NCBI GenBank assembly: GCA_029834535.1
Contig: JAQMWT010000391.1
Span: forward strand, 62,001 to 126,000
Reading direction: 5' to 3'
DNA: 64,000 bases
Source of the DNA: Chrysophaeum taylorii
Taxonomy: Eukaryota > Sar > Pelagophyceae > Pelagomonadales > Pelagomonadaceae
In this document: positions 42,235-56,635 of the stretch, one piece after another
Layout: every line of letters starts with the position of its first letter
Position numbering within the stretch: the first letter of the stretch is position 1
Program-made: the position numbers and the translations under genes
Notes under the pieces: generated by a model
The model's database searches: none
Told to the model about the DNA's origin: nothing
The model's input: the letters and a program-made list of their open reading frames with translations, nothing else

Positions 42235-45200
42235 ATGACTCAAGCGGGAATTCCGGTGAATTTCTCCGAGGTGTTGAACGTGAGTGGTGTCGCCGTTTCT
42301 CGACGCCTCAAAATATTGTGCTCCCGCAGTTGACGACGCTCGGCGTGAGCGCGGGAAGCATCAAATTTGGCGTGAGTGGCATCGTCTACCAGCGAATGTC
42401 GTGTGTTTGTCCACTGATCGCAACGGATCTCGCTCGACGTCGTTTTTTGTGTGCCATAGTCATGCGCGATGGAGTCGGAGAAGTTCATCTCGGTGTGCGA
42501 CAACAGCGGCGGGTCGCCGCAAGTGTTCGTGATCGACCTTACGGCCGGGAACAGCGTGACGAAGCGGCCGATATCGGCCGACGCGGCGATCATGAACCCC
42601 GTTACCAAGGTGTTGGCCCTCCGTGCCAGTCGTGGCACGCAGCTCCAGATTTTCAACCTCGAGTTGCGCGCCAAGATGAAGAGCTACAACATGAGCGCAA
42701 CGTGCGTGTTCTGGCGATGGACCAGCCCGAACAACATCGCGCTGGTGACGCCGACGTCGGTGTTCCACTGGTCGATCGAGGGTACGAGCGAACCGGTCAA
42801 GGTCTTTGACCGCCACGCGTCGCTTTCGGAGGGCACGCAGATCATCAACTACCAAGTGAGCCCTGACGAGAAGTGGTGCCTGCTCATGGGCATCTCTCAA
42901 GGCGCGGGCGGCGTAATCCAGGGCACGATGCAGCTCTTCAGCATCGATAAGGGCGTGAGCCAAACGCTTCAGGGCCACACGGGGTGCTTCCACATGATCA
43001 CGGTTCCGGGCCGCCCGGCACCGTCGACGGCGCAGATATTGTGCTTCGAGGAGAAAAAGCCCGACTCGCCAGCAAAGATCTTCGTGATGGAGGTGGGCCG
43101 CGATAAAGACGCCCCGGGCGGTGTGTTCCGACTCGCGCCCGTTCTCATTCCGGTTCCGGCCGAGGCGCCCGAGGATTTTCCGGTGTCGATGGTTCCGAGT
43201 CCCAAGCACGACATCCTCTATATGATCACAAAGATGGGGTACCTCTACCTCTTCGATGTTTTCTCGGGCAAGGCGCTCTACCGCGCGCGCATCACCAAGG
43301 ACACGGTCTTCGTTACGTGCCCGCACACCGCGACGGGCGGCATGCTCGGCATTACGGCGCGGAAGGGTCAGCTCCTCCAGGTCTCGCTCAACGAGCAGAC
43401 ACTCGTGCCGTACGTCGTCAGCACGCTGCGCGACAACGCGCTCGGCATCGCGCTCGCCGCGAGACTGAACCTCCCCGGCGCCGACGACTTGTACCAGGCA
43501 GAGTTCCAGCGGCTGCTGAGCGTCGGTGACGTGGCGGCCGCGGCGAAGCTCGCGGCAGAGTCACCCCAGGGTCTACTGCGCACGGCCGAGACAATCCAGC
43601 GCTTCCAGCAGATCCCGGGCCAACCCGGGCAGCCGCAACCTGTCTTTCAGTACTTCCACATGCTTCTCGAGAAGGGCAAGCTCAACCAACTCGAGTCGAT
43701 CGAGCTCGCCAAGCCCGTGCTTCAGCAGGGCAGGACGCAGTTCTTAGAAAAATGGCTGACCGAGGACAAGCTCGAGTGCTCGGAGGAACTCGGAGACCTC
43801 GTCATGCAGTCCTCACGCAGCGTCTTATTCGAACAATTGTACCTTTGAGATGACGAATTATGGAACTGACGATTTTCGCAGGTCGGACGTGAACATGGCG
43901 CTTAGCGTCTATCTGCGTGCGAACGTGCCCGAGAAGGCCATCAACTGCTTTCTGCAGCGTGGCGAGTTCGACAAGATTGCGGCGTACGCGACCAAAGTCG
44001 GCTACCGCTGTGACTACTCGTTCATGCTGAGCTCGCTCGTGCGCCAGAACCCCCAGGGCGCGCTCGAGTTCGCTAAGCAGCTCGCCAACGGCTCTCTTGT
44101 CGACCCCAACACGGTTGTTGAGATCTTCATGGGCGCCAACCGCATCCAAGAGACGACGGCCTTTCTCCTCGAGGCTCTTAAGGGGAACAAGCCCGAAGAA
44201 GGCTATCTACAAACCAAGCTGCTTGAGATCAACCTCCGCGGCGGCTCGCCGCAGGTCGCCGACGCCATCCTGCAGAATAACATGTTTACGCACTACGACC
44301 GCCAGTACGTTGCCAAGCTCTGCGAGGCGGCGGGGCTCGCCCAGCGCGCGCTCGAGCACTACACGGACGTCGATGACATCAAACGCTCACTCCTCGCCAT
44401 GTGTTCCAACCAGCAGATGGTTAATCCCGAATTCGTGCTGTCGTATTTTGGGTCGCTGAGCCCCGAGGCCAGTCTCGAGTGTCTCAAAGAGTTATTAGTT
44501 CGAAACATGCGCGGCAACATGCAGATCGTGACGCAAGTGGCGGCAAAATACAACGAGCAGATCGGCGCGCAGCAGCTCATCGACCTCTTCGAAAACTTCA
44601 AGTGCTACGAAGGCCTCTTCTATTACCTCGGCCAGATCGTCAATTTCTCGCAGGATCCGCTCGTTCACTACAAGTACATTGAAGCCGCGGCCAAATGTCA
44701 GCAATACAAGGAAGTAGAGCGCGTCTGCCGCGACTCGACGATCTACGAGCCGACGCCGGTCAAGGATTTTCTCATGGAAGCTAAGCTCCCCGACCCGCGC
44801 CCTCTTATTCACGTCTGCGACCGCCACGATTTCATCGAGGAGATGACGAGCTACCTCTACTCCAACAATCTCCAAAAGTACATTGAGGTCTACTGCAACA
44901 AAGTGAGCCCGCAGAAGACGCCCGTCGTCGTCGGCGAGTATTTGCTTTCCATGATGTTGTGAGAGCTGTCGTCCGCAGGAAAATTGCTCGACCTTGACTG
45001 CAACGAGGACTTCGTACGTGCGCTCCTCAATTCGGTCGGCCATGCGTGCCCCGTCGAGGAGCTTGTCGAGCAGGTCGAGCATCGCAACCGACTCCGGCTC
45101 CTGCAACCGTGGCTTGAAGCGCGCATTGCGACTGGAAACCAGGAGACGGGGACGCACAACGCCATTGGCAAGATCTATGTCACGCTCAACCGTGACCCCG

Positions 45201-47725
45201 TCTCGTTTCTCACCAACGATCAGTTCTACGACCCGAAGGTCCTCGGCAAGTACTGCGAAAAGCTCGACCCTTCGCTCGCTTTTATTGCGTACAAGCGGGC
45301 CAACGGCGAGTGCGATGACGATCTCATTCGTGTCACGACCGAGAATGGGCTTTTCAAGGACCAGGCGCGCTACCTCGTCGAGCGCCAGGATCTCGAACTC
45401 TGGGCACGCGTCCTCCAAGCGAGCGAAGACCCAACCGATGACGCAAACCGCCGTGCGCTCATCGACCAGGTCGTCCAGACGGCGCTGCCCGAGACGAAGG
45501 ATCCCGACCACGTCTCGACGACGGTTAAGGCGTTCATGGCCGCCGATCTTCCCCAAGAGCTCATCGAGCTCCTCGAGCGTATCGTACTCCAGGGCTCTGA
45601 CTTTTCGGAGAACAAGAACCTCCAGAACCTCCTCATTCTGACGGCGATCAAGGCCGACAAGGAGCGTGTCATGGAGTACATCAACCGCCTTGACAACTTC
45701 GACGGCCCCGAGATTGCCAAGATCGCCATCTCCGACCAGTACCAGCTCTACGAGGAAGGCTTTGTCATCTACACCAAGTTCGCCAAGCGCGCCAAGTCGA
45801 GCGATAAGGCGGCCGAGGCCGTAGATCTTGACGTCTCCGCTATGGGCGTCCTCGTCGACCTCATCCGTAATATGGAGCGGGCCTCTGAGTTTGCCGAGCG
45901 CGTTAACGCCCCGGCTGTCTGGTCGCGGCTCGCCAAGGCACAGCTCGCCGAGGGTGGTGCCCACATGGATGCGGCCATCGCGTCCTACATCAAGGCCAGT
46001 GATCCGGCGAACTACCTCGAGGTCATACAAGCGGCAGAGAACGCCGATTCGTACGAGAGCTTGGTCCCGTTTCTTGTCATGGCGCGAAAGAATCTCAAGG
46101 AGCCCCACTTGGACACCATGCTAATCTATGCGTATGCCAAGTCCAACAAGCTCGGCGACCTCGAGGAGTTTATCGCCGCGCCCAACGTCGCCTCGATCCA
46201 GAGCATCGGCGAAAGGTGCTTTGATGAGGGCATGTTCTCCGCCGCCAAGCTCCTATTCGCGTCAATCAACAACAACGCCAAGCTCGCGCTCTGTTACGTC
46301 AACCTCGAGCAGTACCGCGAGGCTGTCGACGCCGCACAGAAGGCCAACTCCGTCTCGACGTGGAAGGAAGTCAACAAAGCATGCGTCAAGGCCGACGAGT
46401 TCCGCCTTGCAAGGGTCGCTGGTCTCCAGATTATCGTCCACCCCGACCACCTCGAGGAGCTCACGCTTCTCTATGAGCGCGAGGGCCAGCCTATGGAACT
46501 CATCCAACTGATGGAACAGGGTCTCGGCCTCGACGCGGCCCATTCAGGCATCTTCACCGAGCTCGGGGTCTTGTATTCGAAACATTTGCCGGATAAGCTG
46601 ATGGAGCATATCAAGATCTTTTGGAACCGCATGAACACGCCAAAATTGCTTCGTGCTTGCGAGAAGGCGCTCCTCTGGGATGAGTGTGTCTTCCTTCTCA
46701 AGGAAGACGAGCAGTACGACAGCGCTGTCAAGACGATGATCGCTCATTCGACTGCGTTCCAACACGAGCTTTTCCTGGACTGCGTCCAAAAAGCACGCAA
46801 CTCGGAGATCTACTACAAGTCGATCCAGTTCTACATCGAGCAGCAGCCCCTCTTCCTCGTCCGCCTTCTCCAAGTCCTCACTCCCCAGCTCGATCACAGC
46901 CGCGTCGTCCACCAGCTCCGCAAGATCGACCATATTCCGCTTGCCGTGCCGTATCTCAAAGCTGTCCAGAAGGAAAACCTCTCGGCAGTCAACGAGGCGC
47001 TGAATGAGCTCTACATCGAAGACGAGGACTATGAGACCCTCCGCCAATCGATCGACGACTTCGACAACTTTGACCAAATCGCCCTCGCCCAGAAGATCGA
47101 AAAGCACGAGCTTCTGGAGTTTCGCCGTATCGCTGCATCGATCTTCAAACAGAACAAACGCTACCAGAAGTCCGTCGCGCTCTCCAAGGCCGACAAAATG
47201 TACAAGGACGCGATTGAAACTGTCGCCGAGTCAGGTGACTCGGCCCTTGCCGAAGAACTCCTCCGATACTTCTGCGATGTGTGCGACAAGGAGTGCTTTT
47301 GCGCGACGTTGTTTACGTGTTATCAGCACATCAAGCCTGACGTCGCCATCGAGCTCGCCTGGCGCAACGGCTACGTCGACTATTTCATGCCGTACCTCAT
47401 TCAATACACACGTCATTTGCACGACAAGGTTCAGGAACTCGACAAGCGCACCAAGCCCAAAGAACTGGAGAAGGCGGAACAAGATGCCGCCGCCGCGGCC
47501 GCAGCAGGCATGATGTACGGGGACCCGACGTTGGCGCTTGGCCCAGGCGGTCCTGCGCTCCTCACCGCCCCCCCAGGTATGATGGATTACCAACAGCCTC
47601 CGGGCATGATGCCACCTGATGCCTACCAGCAGCCTCCGTACTTGGGCGCGCCAGGCATGTCGATGCCGCAACCCGGGTATGGAATGCCACCACAGCCGGG
47701 CATGCCACAGCCAGGCATGTACTAG
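42235..47725 (+). CDS. CLTC: Clathrin heavy chain
   Basis: Five exons resolve by frame: 42235-42279, 42330-42371, 42460-43808, 43882-44933 and 44979-47725. Introns are 50, 88, 73 and 45 nt; the first three are GT-AG, the last GC-AG (donor GCGAGT). The total is 5235 nt, 1744 residues, slightly longer than the usual ~1675. Landmarks: MTQAGIPVNFSEVL and FGSCAMESEKF (N-terminal propeller), RRPISADSAIMNP-like KRPISADAAIMNP, LECSEELGDLV, GKYCEKLDPSLAF, then heavy-chain repeats to QYTRHLHDKVQEL and a Met/Pro/Gly/Gln-rich tail (PGMMPP, QPGMPQPG). Clathrin triskelia coat endocytic and trans-Golgi vesicles. Without the GC-AG intron the frame would stop early. Confidence 0.97.
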
Positions 47726-49689
47726 CTTTTTTCTCCACCTCCAATTGCCCCCATTTTTGTATTGGCCGTGGTGCCTGCCTTGACCAGCTACCTTGCGAAT
47801 AGGACCAAGGCCCAGCTCGATGTTGCCGCCACGTGCATGTCATCCAGGTTAGCTTCTTTCCGTGACACAGCCCGCCTCTTTGGAAGCGTCGCAGACGAGT
47901 CCAGAAATGCCATGCTCCTTCTTGGTAGAATGCACGTCGGCGTATTGGCAGAACGCGTTTTTCACCTTACACAGTCCACGCAGTCTGTCCCGCATCTGTT
48001 TCCTCTCCCCAGGGTCATCGACAGGCAGCGGCGTACCCACCGCATCATCGTTGTGCCTTGCGAGCCCTTTCCTGTCCTCGATTGTTCCTCGCGATATGCC
48101 AGGTTCGCCCCGTCTGTGGTGTGCATCGTCGATGGGGACGTCGAGGGTTAATGCTGTTTGTCGGCCCGGTCCCGGGCTTTAATAGGTACTCTTAGCCAAC
48201 AACGTCGACTCCTGGCGCCTCATTTCGGCAGCTGCATCGCGGCGAAAGTGAATGATGGGCGGAGGATCGACCCCCCCCCTCTCCGAAAAAGGGGCGCCAG
48301 GCAACTGCGCGTGTCGGAAGGGCCCAGGTGCGGAAGTCAATGACTCTCGCTTATGCACTGGCATCCTATTCTCTTCAGCGGGGTCTGATGTGGGGCCGCA
48401 GAAGTATGGTCTCGACGCGCGACGTAAAACTAAAGTGAGGGAAAAGGCCAAACGTGACTGCGTCCTTGCCCCCCGGGAGCTCTGGCGAGGATTCGGAACT
48501 TCGCCGAGGAAGAAGGCGAGCCATAGTAAGTAGCGGGAGGAGCTAGACATCGGAGTAGTCAGGACCCAATCACGGCGTCTATAACCTCATGAAAGAGTCA
48601 ACAGACACGAACCCGGAGAATTTTGTTTCGTCTGCTTGGCAAACCCTGCCCGCTCATCTGCGACATCGATTGGACCACATCCCAAAACGCGTCGTCGGTC
48701 AGTTGGCGACGCACCAGGCGGCTATCTGCGTTGTCGTCGGGCTCCACCGTAGTTCCGGATGTGGAGAGGCTCTGGCAAAAACAAAAAGATCTCGATGCGC
48801 TTAGAGTAGCAGAAGAGAATCGAGATAACAGAATCGCAGGGGATCAGCGAAATGCCGTGCAGGTGGCCAACGAGCTAGAAGAAAGAGCGAGCTGCCGTAG
48901 GGACGCGCCGGGTAGACAGCGCATTACGGGAATGAAATATCGCAGATCTTCACCTTCAAGAATCAGCACATACAGAGGTGTAATTCAATATTCTTATGTT
49001 AATTTTGTGCCTTAGATTTGCCTGACCGGAAGATTCTCCAAAAAAAAAAAGAAAGACGAATCTTCGATCTTCCAAAAAATACCACGTCACAACAAGGAAC
49101 AATGACTCAGTTATTGCTAACATTCACGCGTCGAGGAGAACATTCCCCGAGAATCCGTTGAAGTATCCGACAGGCGATGTGCATTTCCGTGTTCCTCTCG
49201 GCAATGTTGATCCTGTTCGCGTCGGCGGATAGTTCGTCGTGGCACAAGGTTTCGTTCCAAAGCTGCCGAAGACATAACGCGAACGATGTAGGTGGGAGAA
49301 CCTTGGAAAGACTCAACGTGTGAGTGTGGCATGTTGTTCTTAGTCTTCGGGGTGCTAGTGTCGGAATCTTCGACGTTCTAGAGGTCAGTTTTTGGCTTCC
49401 TCGTTGTGATGCGGAAGGCGACAACGGCATTATGGCCAGCGAGGCGTATCCCGACGTTTGCGAGGATTCGGGCTTCGACGAGCCATCTGGCTCCTCATCG
49501 ATGACGAGCGAAGAATACGTATGTTCTCGAGCGGCCTTTGTGCGCAAACATCTGACGGAACACGCTGCCGTCACAGGTCAGGTTCCCATACGGCGTCAAG
49601 TCAGGCATGCCTACGAATTCGACGGTCGAGCTGTGAGTTCGAAGACGTTGTCGAGTCGCCCTCTAACAAAACAGTGATCTTGCACGGTC
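47726..49689. other. Gene-poor stretch, no supported gene
   Basis: Only small frames are seen. A coding-like minus piece at 48040-47849 (DDPGERKQMRDRLRGLCKV) and a plus piece near 48770-48930 (DVERLWQKQKDLDALRVAEE) could be fragments of decayed genes or elements. A plus-strand frame at 49324-49677 may include an upstream exon of the PhoD-like gene. An A-rich run lies at ~49037-49055. Confidence 0.4.
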
Positions 49690-52053
49690 GCTCGTCTTTA
49701 GGTGGACCATGATCAAGCCTACGGCACCCACGATGAGCTGCATCCAGTTGTGCGTGCAATTTTCAAGCGAACTCCTTGAGGAAGGCAGCATTGATGACCC
49801 CAACGCGGTTATTAAAGGCCACTACAAGGACAACGTCGCGTGGACGCAAGAGGATAACCTCTGAACGGCCAAAGTGACGATCGACGAAGTGGGGCCCGCG
49901 ACGCGCTACTACTACTGCTACAAGGCTTACATCTGCGACTACGGGGTATCAGCCAACGCTCAGGCGCGCACCCCGATCAATTCGTGGCTCAAGCCCGCTG
50001 AGTCGCGCATCGGTACGTTCAAGTCGCTGCTGGCGCCGTTCGCGCCGACAGAGCAGTATAAGATCGGCGTGCTGGGCTGCTCGGTGAGCGATGGCGCAGC
50101 AGGAGGCGATAACGTTGATGATGCTTCCACAGGATCTCAGCAAGCTCCCCTTCACAGCTGGCACCAGCTCTCGAAGGTAGAGGACCTGGACATCGTAGTG
50201 CACGCGGGCGAGTATATTATGTGGTCCAGAGACGACACGTCTCCACAGGCGATTAAAGCTACGCTGACGGGCAGGTGTTCGACGAGCCCGTAAGCTTAAT
50301 TCTGCTTTTGATTTGGTTACGATTGGTCTCGCAGAATGCCCAACTCCTGATTATGCTCGCTGACTCGAGCCGCGGATTTCCGCATCGGTTACGGAGACGA
50401 TCGAGGAGTTTTCTTCAAAGTACGACCGGATGTCCCTCGATCCCGACGGTCAGGAACTCCACCGCAAGTCTGCGTGGGTGTTCAATATCGGTGCGTGCGT
50501 AAAAGACACCAAAAGAACTCGTGGCAGGGGCAGGCGACCATGAGATATTCAACAACTACGATACGAACACGTTGAGCACCGTGTACGACATCCACTTGCA
50601 GGCAGGCGGCAGGCTGACGTTTGAGGAGCTGGCGAGTGTCGCCGTCGAAGCCTGGTTCTTGAACCTCCCTTTTTCGAAGAACACGACTGCGGATGGATTT
50701 TTGAAGACCGAGAAGGACGTGGAACTCGCCGTTGGTGATTTGCTTTATTGCACGTCATCGACGACTACTCTCGAGCCGAGCCCGTGTACCTCGTAGATGT
50801 TGCCTATGACGATGTCTCTGTTGTGGAAGTCAACACCCTCATCCCCGATATGCCGGCGCTCGAGTACGACGAGAGCGGCGCTCTCATCGACACGGACGTT
50901 GCTAGAGCCGCCCTCCTGGAGCTCGACCAAGAGCTCCTCGAATCACGCCAAGTCTCAACCGAGCAGGTGGCACGCATCGACGACGCACGGCAACACGACC
51001 TGGAATGTCACCTCCGCGGGCGTCCCACAAACGGTCCATCACACCACAATCATATCGCAAGGCGCCCTGGTTAGTGACAGCGCGACCTCGGCGTGGCCGT
51101 ATGGCTTCCAAGGCATTGCGATCCAAGATATGGCAAAATACGCCGAGCTTCAGCGCGAACTCTACGGAGACGGCTTCGTCAAGCACCCATTCGTTGCGAT
51201 TAATCAGAACGAGGGCGACGCCTCGCGTCGCGAGCTCCGAGACGTATTTTACAAGTACGCAAGCAACGTCAACTGTGTGTCTTGATGATGAGATGTGTAT
51301 GACCCATAGGTAGTCATTCATTCACTCACTCACGGTGCGTGTTTTTTTTTGTAGTTTACGGCGACTACCACACACCGATCGAGTCACAAGCCGTCCAAAA
51401 CCGCGACCTTATCCACATCACGAGCGTCTCGCCGCACCGGCACGAGAACGGGCGATACGTCGACGAGAATGGCGACGTCATCTTCCCCATGATGACTTCG
51501 GTCAAAGCCGGCGTCCAATCGTTCCAATTTGCCCCGGGGGACTCTAACGCCGCGGCTCGGAGTACCCATGTCGACGATGCTCGTGGTTGGGTTAATGATA
51601 TCACCAAGTACCACACCCCCGGCACCATACACGTCGACGGCCAAGTCGACAGCAGTCGGTCTGTCCTCGTTGCCACCTTCACGCACGCCAAGCTCGAACT
51701 CGAGTGGATCGACGGCCGCGGTTTTGACAACGCTAACGAGGGACGCTCGACTCAATCCATGCTCAATTTTAATAATTTTTTTGTCGAACCCCAACGAGTA
51801 CGAGACTGCGAAGCACGGGGCCTTTACCACAGTTGCGTATTACAACGACGAAAACGAGACAATTGTGTACCCTTTCTGGGAGCGCGTCGACGAAAACAAG
51901 ACGGTTGCGCTCTACGAAGTCAGCGCAGTGACCCAACCGTGCACCACGGCCTACGTCCGCATTCTGCAGACTTTCTACGAGGGTGTGACGAATCTCACCT
52001 CGGACTACCCGTACACGCTCTGCGCGTTCACTACCACGCCGTGTGCCGCGTGA
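49690..52053 (+). pseudogene. PhoD-like metallophosphatase, multi-exon with frame breaks
   Basis: The order of PhoD motifs is clear: VTIDEVGPATRYYYCYKAY (Fn-like N-domain), DLDIVVHAGEYIMW (canonical D is E here), a helix with MSLDPDGQELHRKSAWVFNI, then GDHEIFNNY, VIDDYSRAEPVY, and YGDYHTP near the end, closing at a stop at 52053. Two small GT-AG introns fit well: 50290-50334 (45 nt) and 50491-50533 (43 nt; it joins NIG to DHEIFNN). A third ends in TTGTAG at ~51354. However, an in-frame TGA at 49862-49864 and single-base frame changes near 50747, 50985 and 51780 are not explained by introns. Either a recent pseudogene or a noisy sequence. PhoD enzymes hydrolyse phosphodiesters and monoesters, often secreted under phosphate stress. 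Confidence 0.65.
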
Positions 52054-52356
52054 CCTCTTGTCGTCGAATTCCTCTCCTTCGAAGGAGGAGGAGGAGGAGG
52101 AGATCTCGTAGTAGATGGCTGGTTAAGAGTGCTGGCTGAAAGATAGGTAAAGCACATTGTGTCGGCAGCACATTCATTCCTTGGAGCCTTGAATATGTAT
52201 ACCACGAGATGCGATGATGCATCGTTTTTGCTCCTCGTGAAAATCGTGGGATTTGGTGTTGTTGTTGTTGTTGTTGTTGTAGAATTGCACCTCGACGTAT
52301 ATTAATCATGGAAGAGGAGGAGTAAGACGTACGATCGTCGGAGTGTGTAGGAGAGG
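52054..52356. other. Short intergenic with (GGA)n and (GTT)n tracts
   Basis: About 300 bp between two convergent stops. It contains a GGAGGAGGAGG run at ~52084-52100 and a (GTT)n run at ~52257-52279. No gene is seen. Confidence 0.7.
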
Positions 52357-53595
52357 CTAGGAGTGTCCGCCGCCGTATCGGAGCGGGGAGTCGCCGGGGA
52401 CGTCCATGTTAAAGGTGCAGAGATTGGTGGGGTCGCGGTTGGCCGCGCTGTCAAGGATGCGTGCCGGCGTGTCGCCCTGGCATACGTTGGGGTCGAGGAA
52501 GAGGCGGTGAGCTGGGCCCTGATCGCCAGTTATGTGGAGTGCACCGTCATTTTTGTACATGAGGAGCTTGTGCCTGAGATTGACGCCGACGGTCGTCTGG
52601 TTGTCTTTGTTGTTGTCGTCGAGGGCCTCAAAAAGTTTGTGGGAAGACAAATCGCCGGCGGCCTCGCCTCGGACCCCGTGTTGCATGATGCCGTTGGTGG
52701 CGTCGAGGTGCGCGGCAAGGTGCACGCGTTCGTTGTGCGTCACGTCGACCAATAAACGTCTCCGTTTGTTTCGAGGCGATTTCTGGTGTTTTGGATTTAG
52801 TTGTGGTTTGATTTTTCGGGGGCCGTGGTGGTAGAGGCTGAAATCCGAGAGCGAGAACAAGGGGATGGAAGCCCACCAGAGCGCGAGACCGAGGATGACG
52901 TCGTGGGTGCCGAACCACGTCTTCTGGCTCTCGGTCATATAATCTCGGTCGACGAACGTTCGCATTCTCTCGATGGCACCTTTGGAGAGAATCGCCGGCT
53001 GGGCCCAGGGGAATCGGAAGGCGCAGATATCCCCACATCGCTTCCATCGATCGCGAGTGAGCGAGAGGCCCCGCGGACCGTGAGCGCCGACAAAGCCCAA
53101 CGGTCTCGATTCGTCGAATCCCGCGAGGAGCGCAAGGAGCGCTTGCGGACGAAAATAGACGTCGTCGTCTATGAAGACGAACCACTTGGTTTTCTCGAAC
53201 CGCGGCGACTGCAACCAGTACCGGATCGACTCCTGGCACCGGCACACCGGCCCGAGGCCCATGTACTCGCCCGTGCAGTTTGCAAAGTACAGCACGCGCA
53301 GCGAGGCCTCACACTCGAAGGTCTCCATGACGTTTCGCGGCGGAACCTGAGGGTGGACGATGCGCAGCTCTCGCCGCCGTTTCTTCAATTCCTCGCAGTG
53401 TTCGGCAAGGAATGTCGAGTCGAATATGTTCGTCCCGAAGGCGAGTTCGACCTCAAACTCGCGGGCCCACGTCCGTTTCAAAGGGACGGCGCGGTCAAAG
53501 AAGTACGAGTACTTTGGTCGCGTCGCCTTGTTCTCCTTCACCAGCGAGGTCGACAGCACGATGATCGAGACGGCGCTTGCATTGAGGTGGTGCAT
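52357..53595 (-). CDS. GT31-type (fringe/beta-1,3-glycosyltransferase-like) enzyme
   Basis: 412 residues. Residues 138-150 (WFVFIDDDVYFRP) carry the DDD metal and nucleotide-sugar motif of GT-A fold, GT31 fringe-like enzymes. An upstream PLKRTWAREF fits the R..TW motif and FVGAHGPRG and GDICAFRFPWAQPAILSKGA fit the fringe region after DDD. HDVILGLALWW resembles the catalytic-side ED/HDV motif. No clear signal anchor is present in the first 20 residues, so a short upstream exon could be missing. Likely a Golgi sugar transferase; donor and acceptor unknown. Confidence 0.75.
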   Translation of the reverse strand: MHHLNASAVSIIVLSTSLVKENKATRPKYSYFFDRAVPLKRTWAREFEVELAFGTNIFDSTFLAEHCEELKKRRRELRIVHPQVPPRNVMETFECEASLRVLYFANCTGEYMGLGPVCRCQESIRYWLQSPRFEKTKWFVFIDDDVYFRPQALLALLAGFDESRPLGFVGAHGPRGLSLTRDRWKRCGDICAFRFPWAQPAILSKGAIERMRTFVDRDYMTESQKTWFGTHDVILGLALWWASIPLFSLSDFSLYHHGPRKIKPQLNPKHQKSPRNKRRRLLVDVTHNERVHLAAHLDATNGIMQHGVRGEAAGDLSSHKLFEALDDNNKDNQTTVGVNLRHKLLMYKNDGALHITGDQGPAHRLFLDPNVCQGDTPARILDSAANRDPTNLCTFNMDVPGDSPLRYGGGHS

Positions 53596-53883
53596 CAGTC
53601 ACCAGTACCCCACATGGACCCTACGCAATTCCTTACCCTCCAAGAAGATAGAAAATAGGGTGTGTTATTTCTAGACTAGAGAGAGAGATGGGGTGCTTGG
53701 GTGCTTGGCCAGGCCGCCGCCGGAACGAGGAGCAAGAGTGAAAGAGAGGGTGGAAGAAAAACGCGGCGAGGGCGTCATTGCCGCTCACGACGGAGGAGGC
53801 CCCGCAAACCGGTTTTTCAGTCGGTGGCCGGCGCGAGCGAACTCGAAGCGGCATGGCAGGGGGGGGGGTCTTCATCACGACAA

Positions 53884-53934
53884 AAGAAAGAAAGAAAGAA
53901 AGGAAGGAAGGAAGGAAGAGAAAGAAAGGAAGAG
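53884..53934. repeat. (GAAA)n/(GGAA)n microsatellite
   Basis: About 50 bp of GAAA units that turn into GGAA units, directly abutting the stop codon of the ubiquitin-TCTP gene. It probably lies in that gene's 3' UTR. Confidence 0.9.
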
Positions 53935-55420
<1,486 letters not shown>

Positions 55421-56635
55421 CCCTCTTGCCTTCAGAACAATCATGCTGCGCGGCCCGATGCCCGTACTTATCGCGCAACTGGAGGGAGGGAGGACCTCGG
55501 AACGTATAGACGGCGGCGCACGCGTATACACACGAGACGAGACGAGACGCCGTAGTGTGAGACGCGCACCGCCGGGGTGGCGAAGCACGTAGTAGTCTGC
55601 TTCGATGGGCTGGGTGGCGTTTCGGACCCAGAAGACGCTGGATGTCCCCAGACTTGCTGAGAGATCAGGCAAGAGAAGGTGGGATGACGCCGACCTCGCC
55701 GAGAGATCGACCCTGCGACTTGTTCCTGGTCATGGCCGGGGGCAGCGTGAACTGGCGCCGGCGAACGGATTTTTAAAAGGCAACTAACTCGCCGTCCTTG
55801 GTCGTGAGCGCGGCGTTGATAATCGCGTTCGTTTGCCGGAGCGGCCGTCTTGATCCCAGTAGGTCAGCTGGAGGAGCTAGGACAAGATGGCGGGTTTATT
55901 TATACATGGCGGCTGCTAAGAGGTGGGGGGTAGTGCGAACGTGAGCACGCAGGGCGGTCTGTGGTTTGAAAGGTTGTGTGGAGACGCGAGCGGTGCCTGG
56001 CGGCGAAAAGACTATAGTTTAAAATGACGACTGCGAAGGAAGAGGGGGGGGCGTACGATCGTCAAAACGCAGGGCGGTCAGTGGTTGTGGGGGTTGATAT
56101 TGAAATCGCATGCAAAAGTAGGATAAGGTCATTGCCTAGAGACGCAAGGGGGAGTTCTCCCTTCTCTCCTCCACCACGCTCCCCGCAACTTCCCCTTGAA
56201 CGCGACTTCTTCTTATAATGGGCGGAGCGCCAAGCGCCACAGCACGCCCCATGCGCAACTCGCAGCCCTGATGCGAGGATCTCGGCCCCTCGAGTGAATG
56301 AAAGAAAGGAAGGGAAAAAAAAGAGACATACAGCAGCAGCCTTAACTACTAACTAACTTCAGACCTCTCCCGAGCATGGGAGCCAGGCCGGACCGACAGG
56401 AGCCAGCCCGGAATCACGGGCCTGTAGACGAGGAGCGCCGAAAGGTCGGTCGGCGGAGAGTGACCATCAAGCTTGTCGCGATGCGACGAGGAGACCGCGA
56501 TGTGAGTGACAACCAACTCGTCGATAACCTTCCGTCTTCGCCCCTCGGCCATACCCCGTCCCACTACGAACGTTCCGGCTGCCAACCGGCCCGCCCGGGA
56601 GCCTTTTTTGAGCAAACATAAAGTCTCGTGTATAT
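55421..56635. other. Intergenic with a short direct repeat, no supported gene
   Basis: The segment CGCAGGGCGGTC[T/A]GTGGTT occurs at ~55948 and again at ~56069, about 120 bp apart, hinting at a small tandem duplication. A TATAAT-like AT stretch lies near 56210. Short frames (for example minus 56966-56349) overlap the next gene antisense and are not supported. Confidence 0.5.

Noticed and set aside
44941-44962. Early stop in clathrin heavy chain as a truncation
   Set aside because: The stop lies within a GC-AG intron that restores a perfect clathrin frame.
49862-49864. TGA in the PhoD-like gene as a selenocysteine codon
   Set aside because: No PhoD enzyme has Sec there, and other frame breaks in the same gene point to decay or errors.
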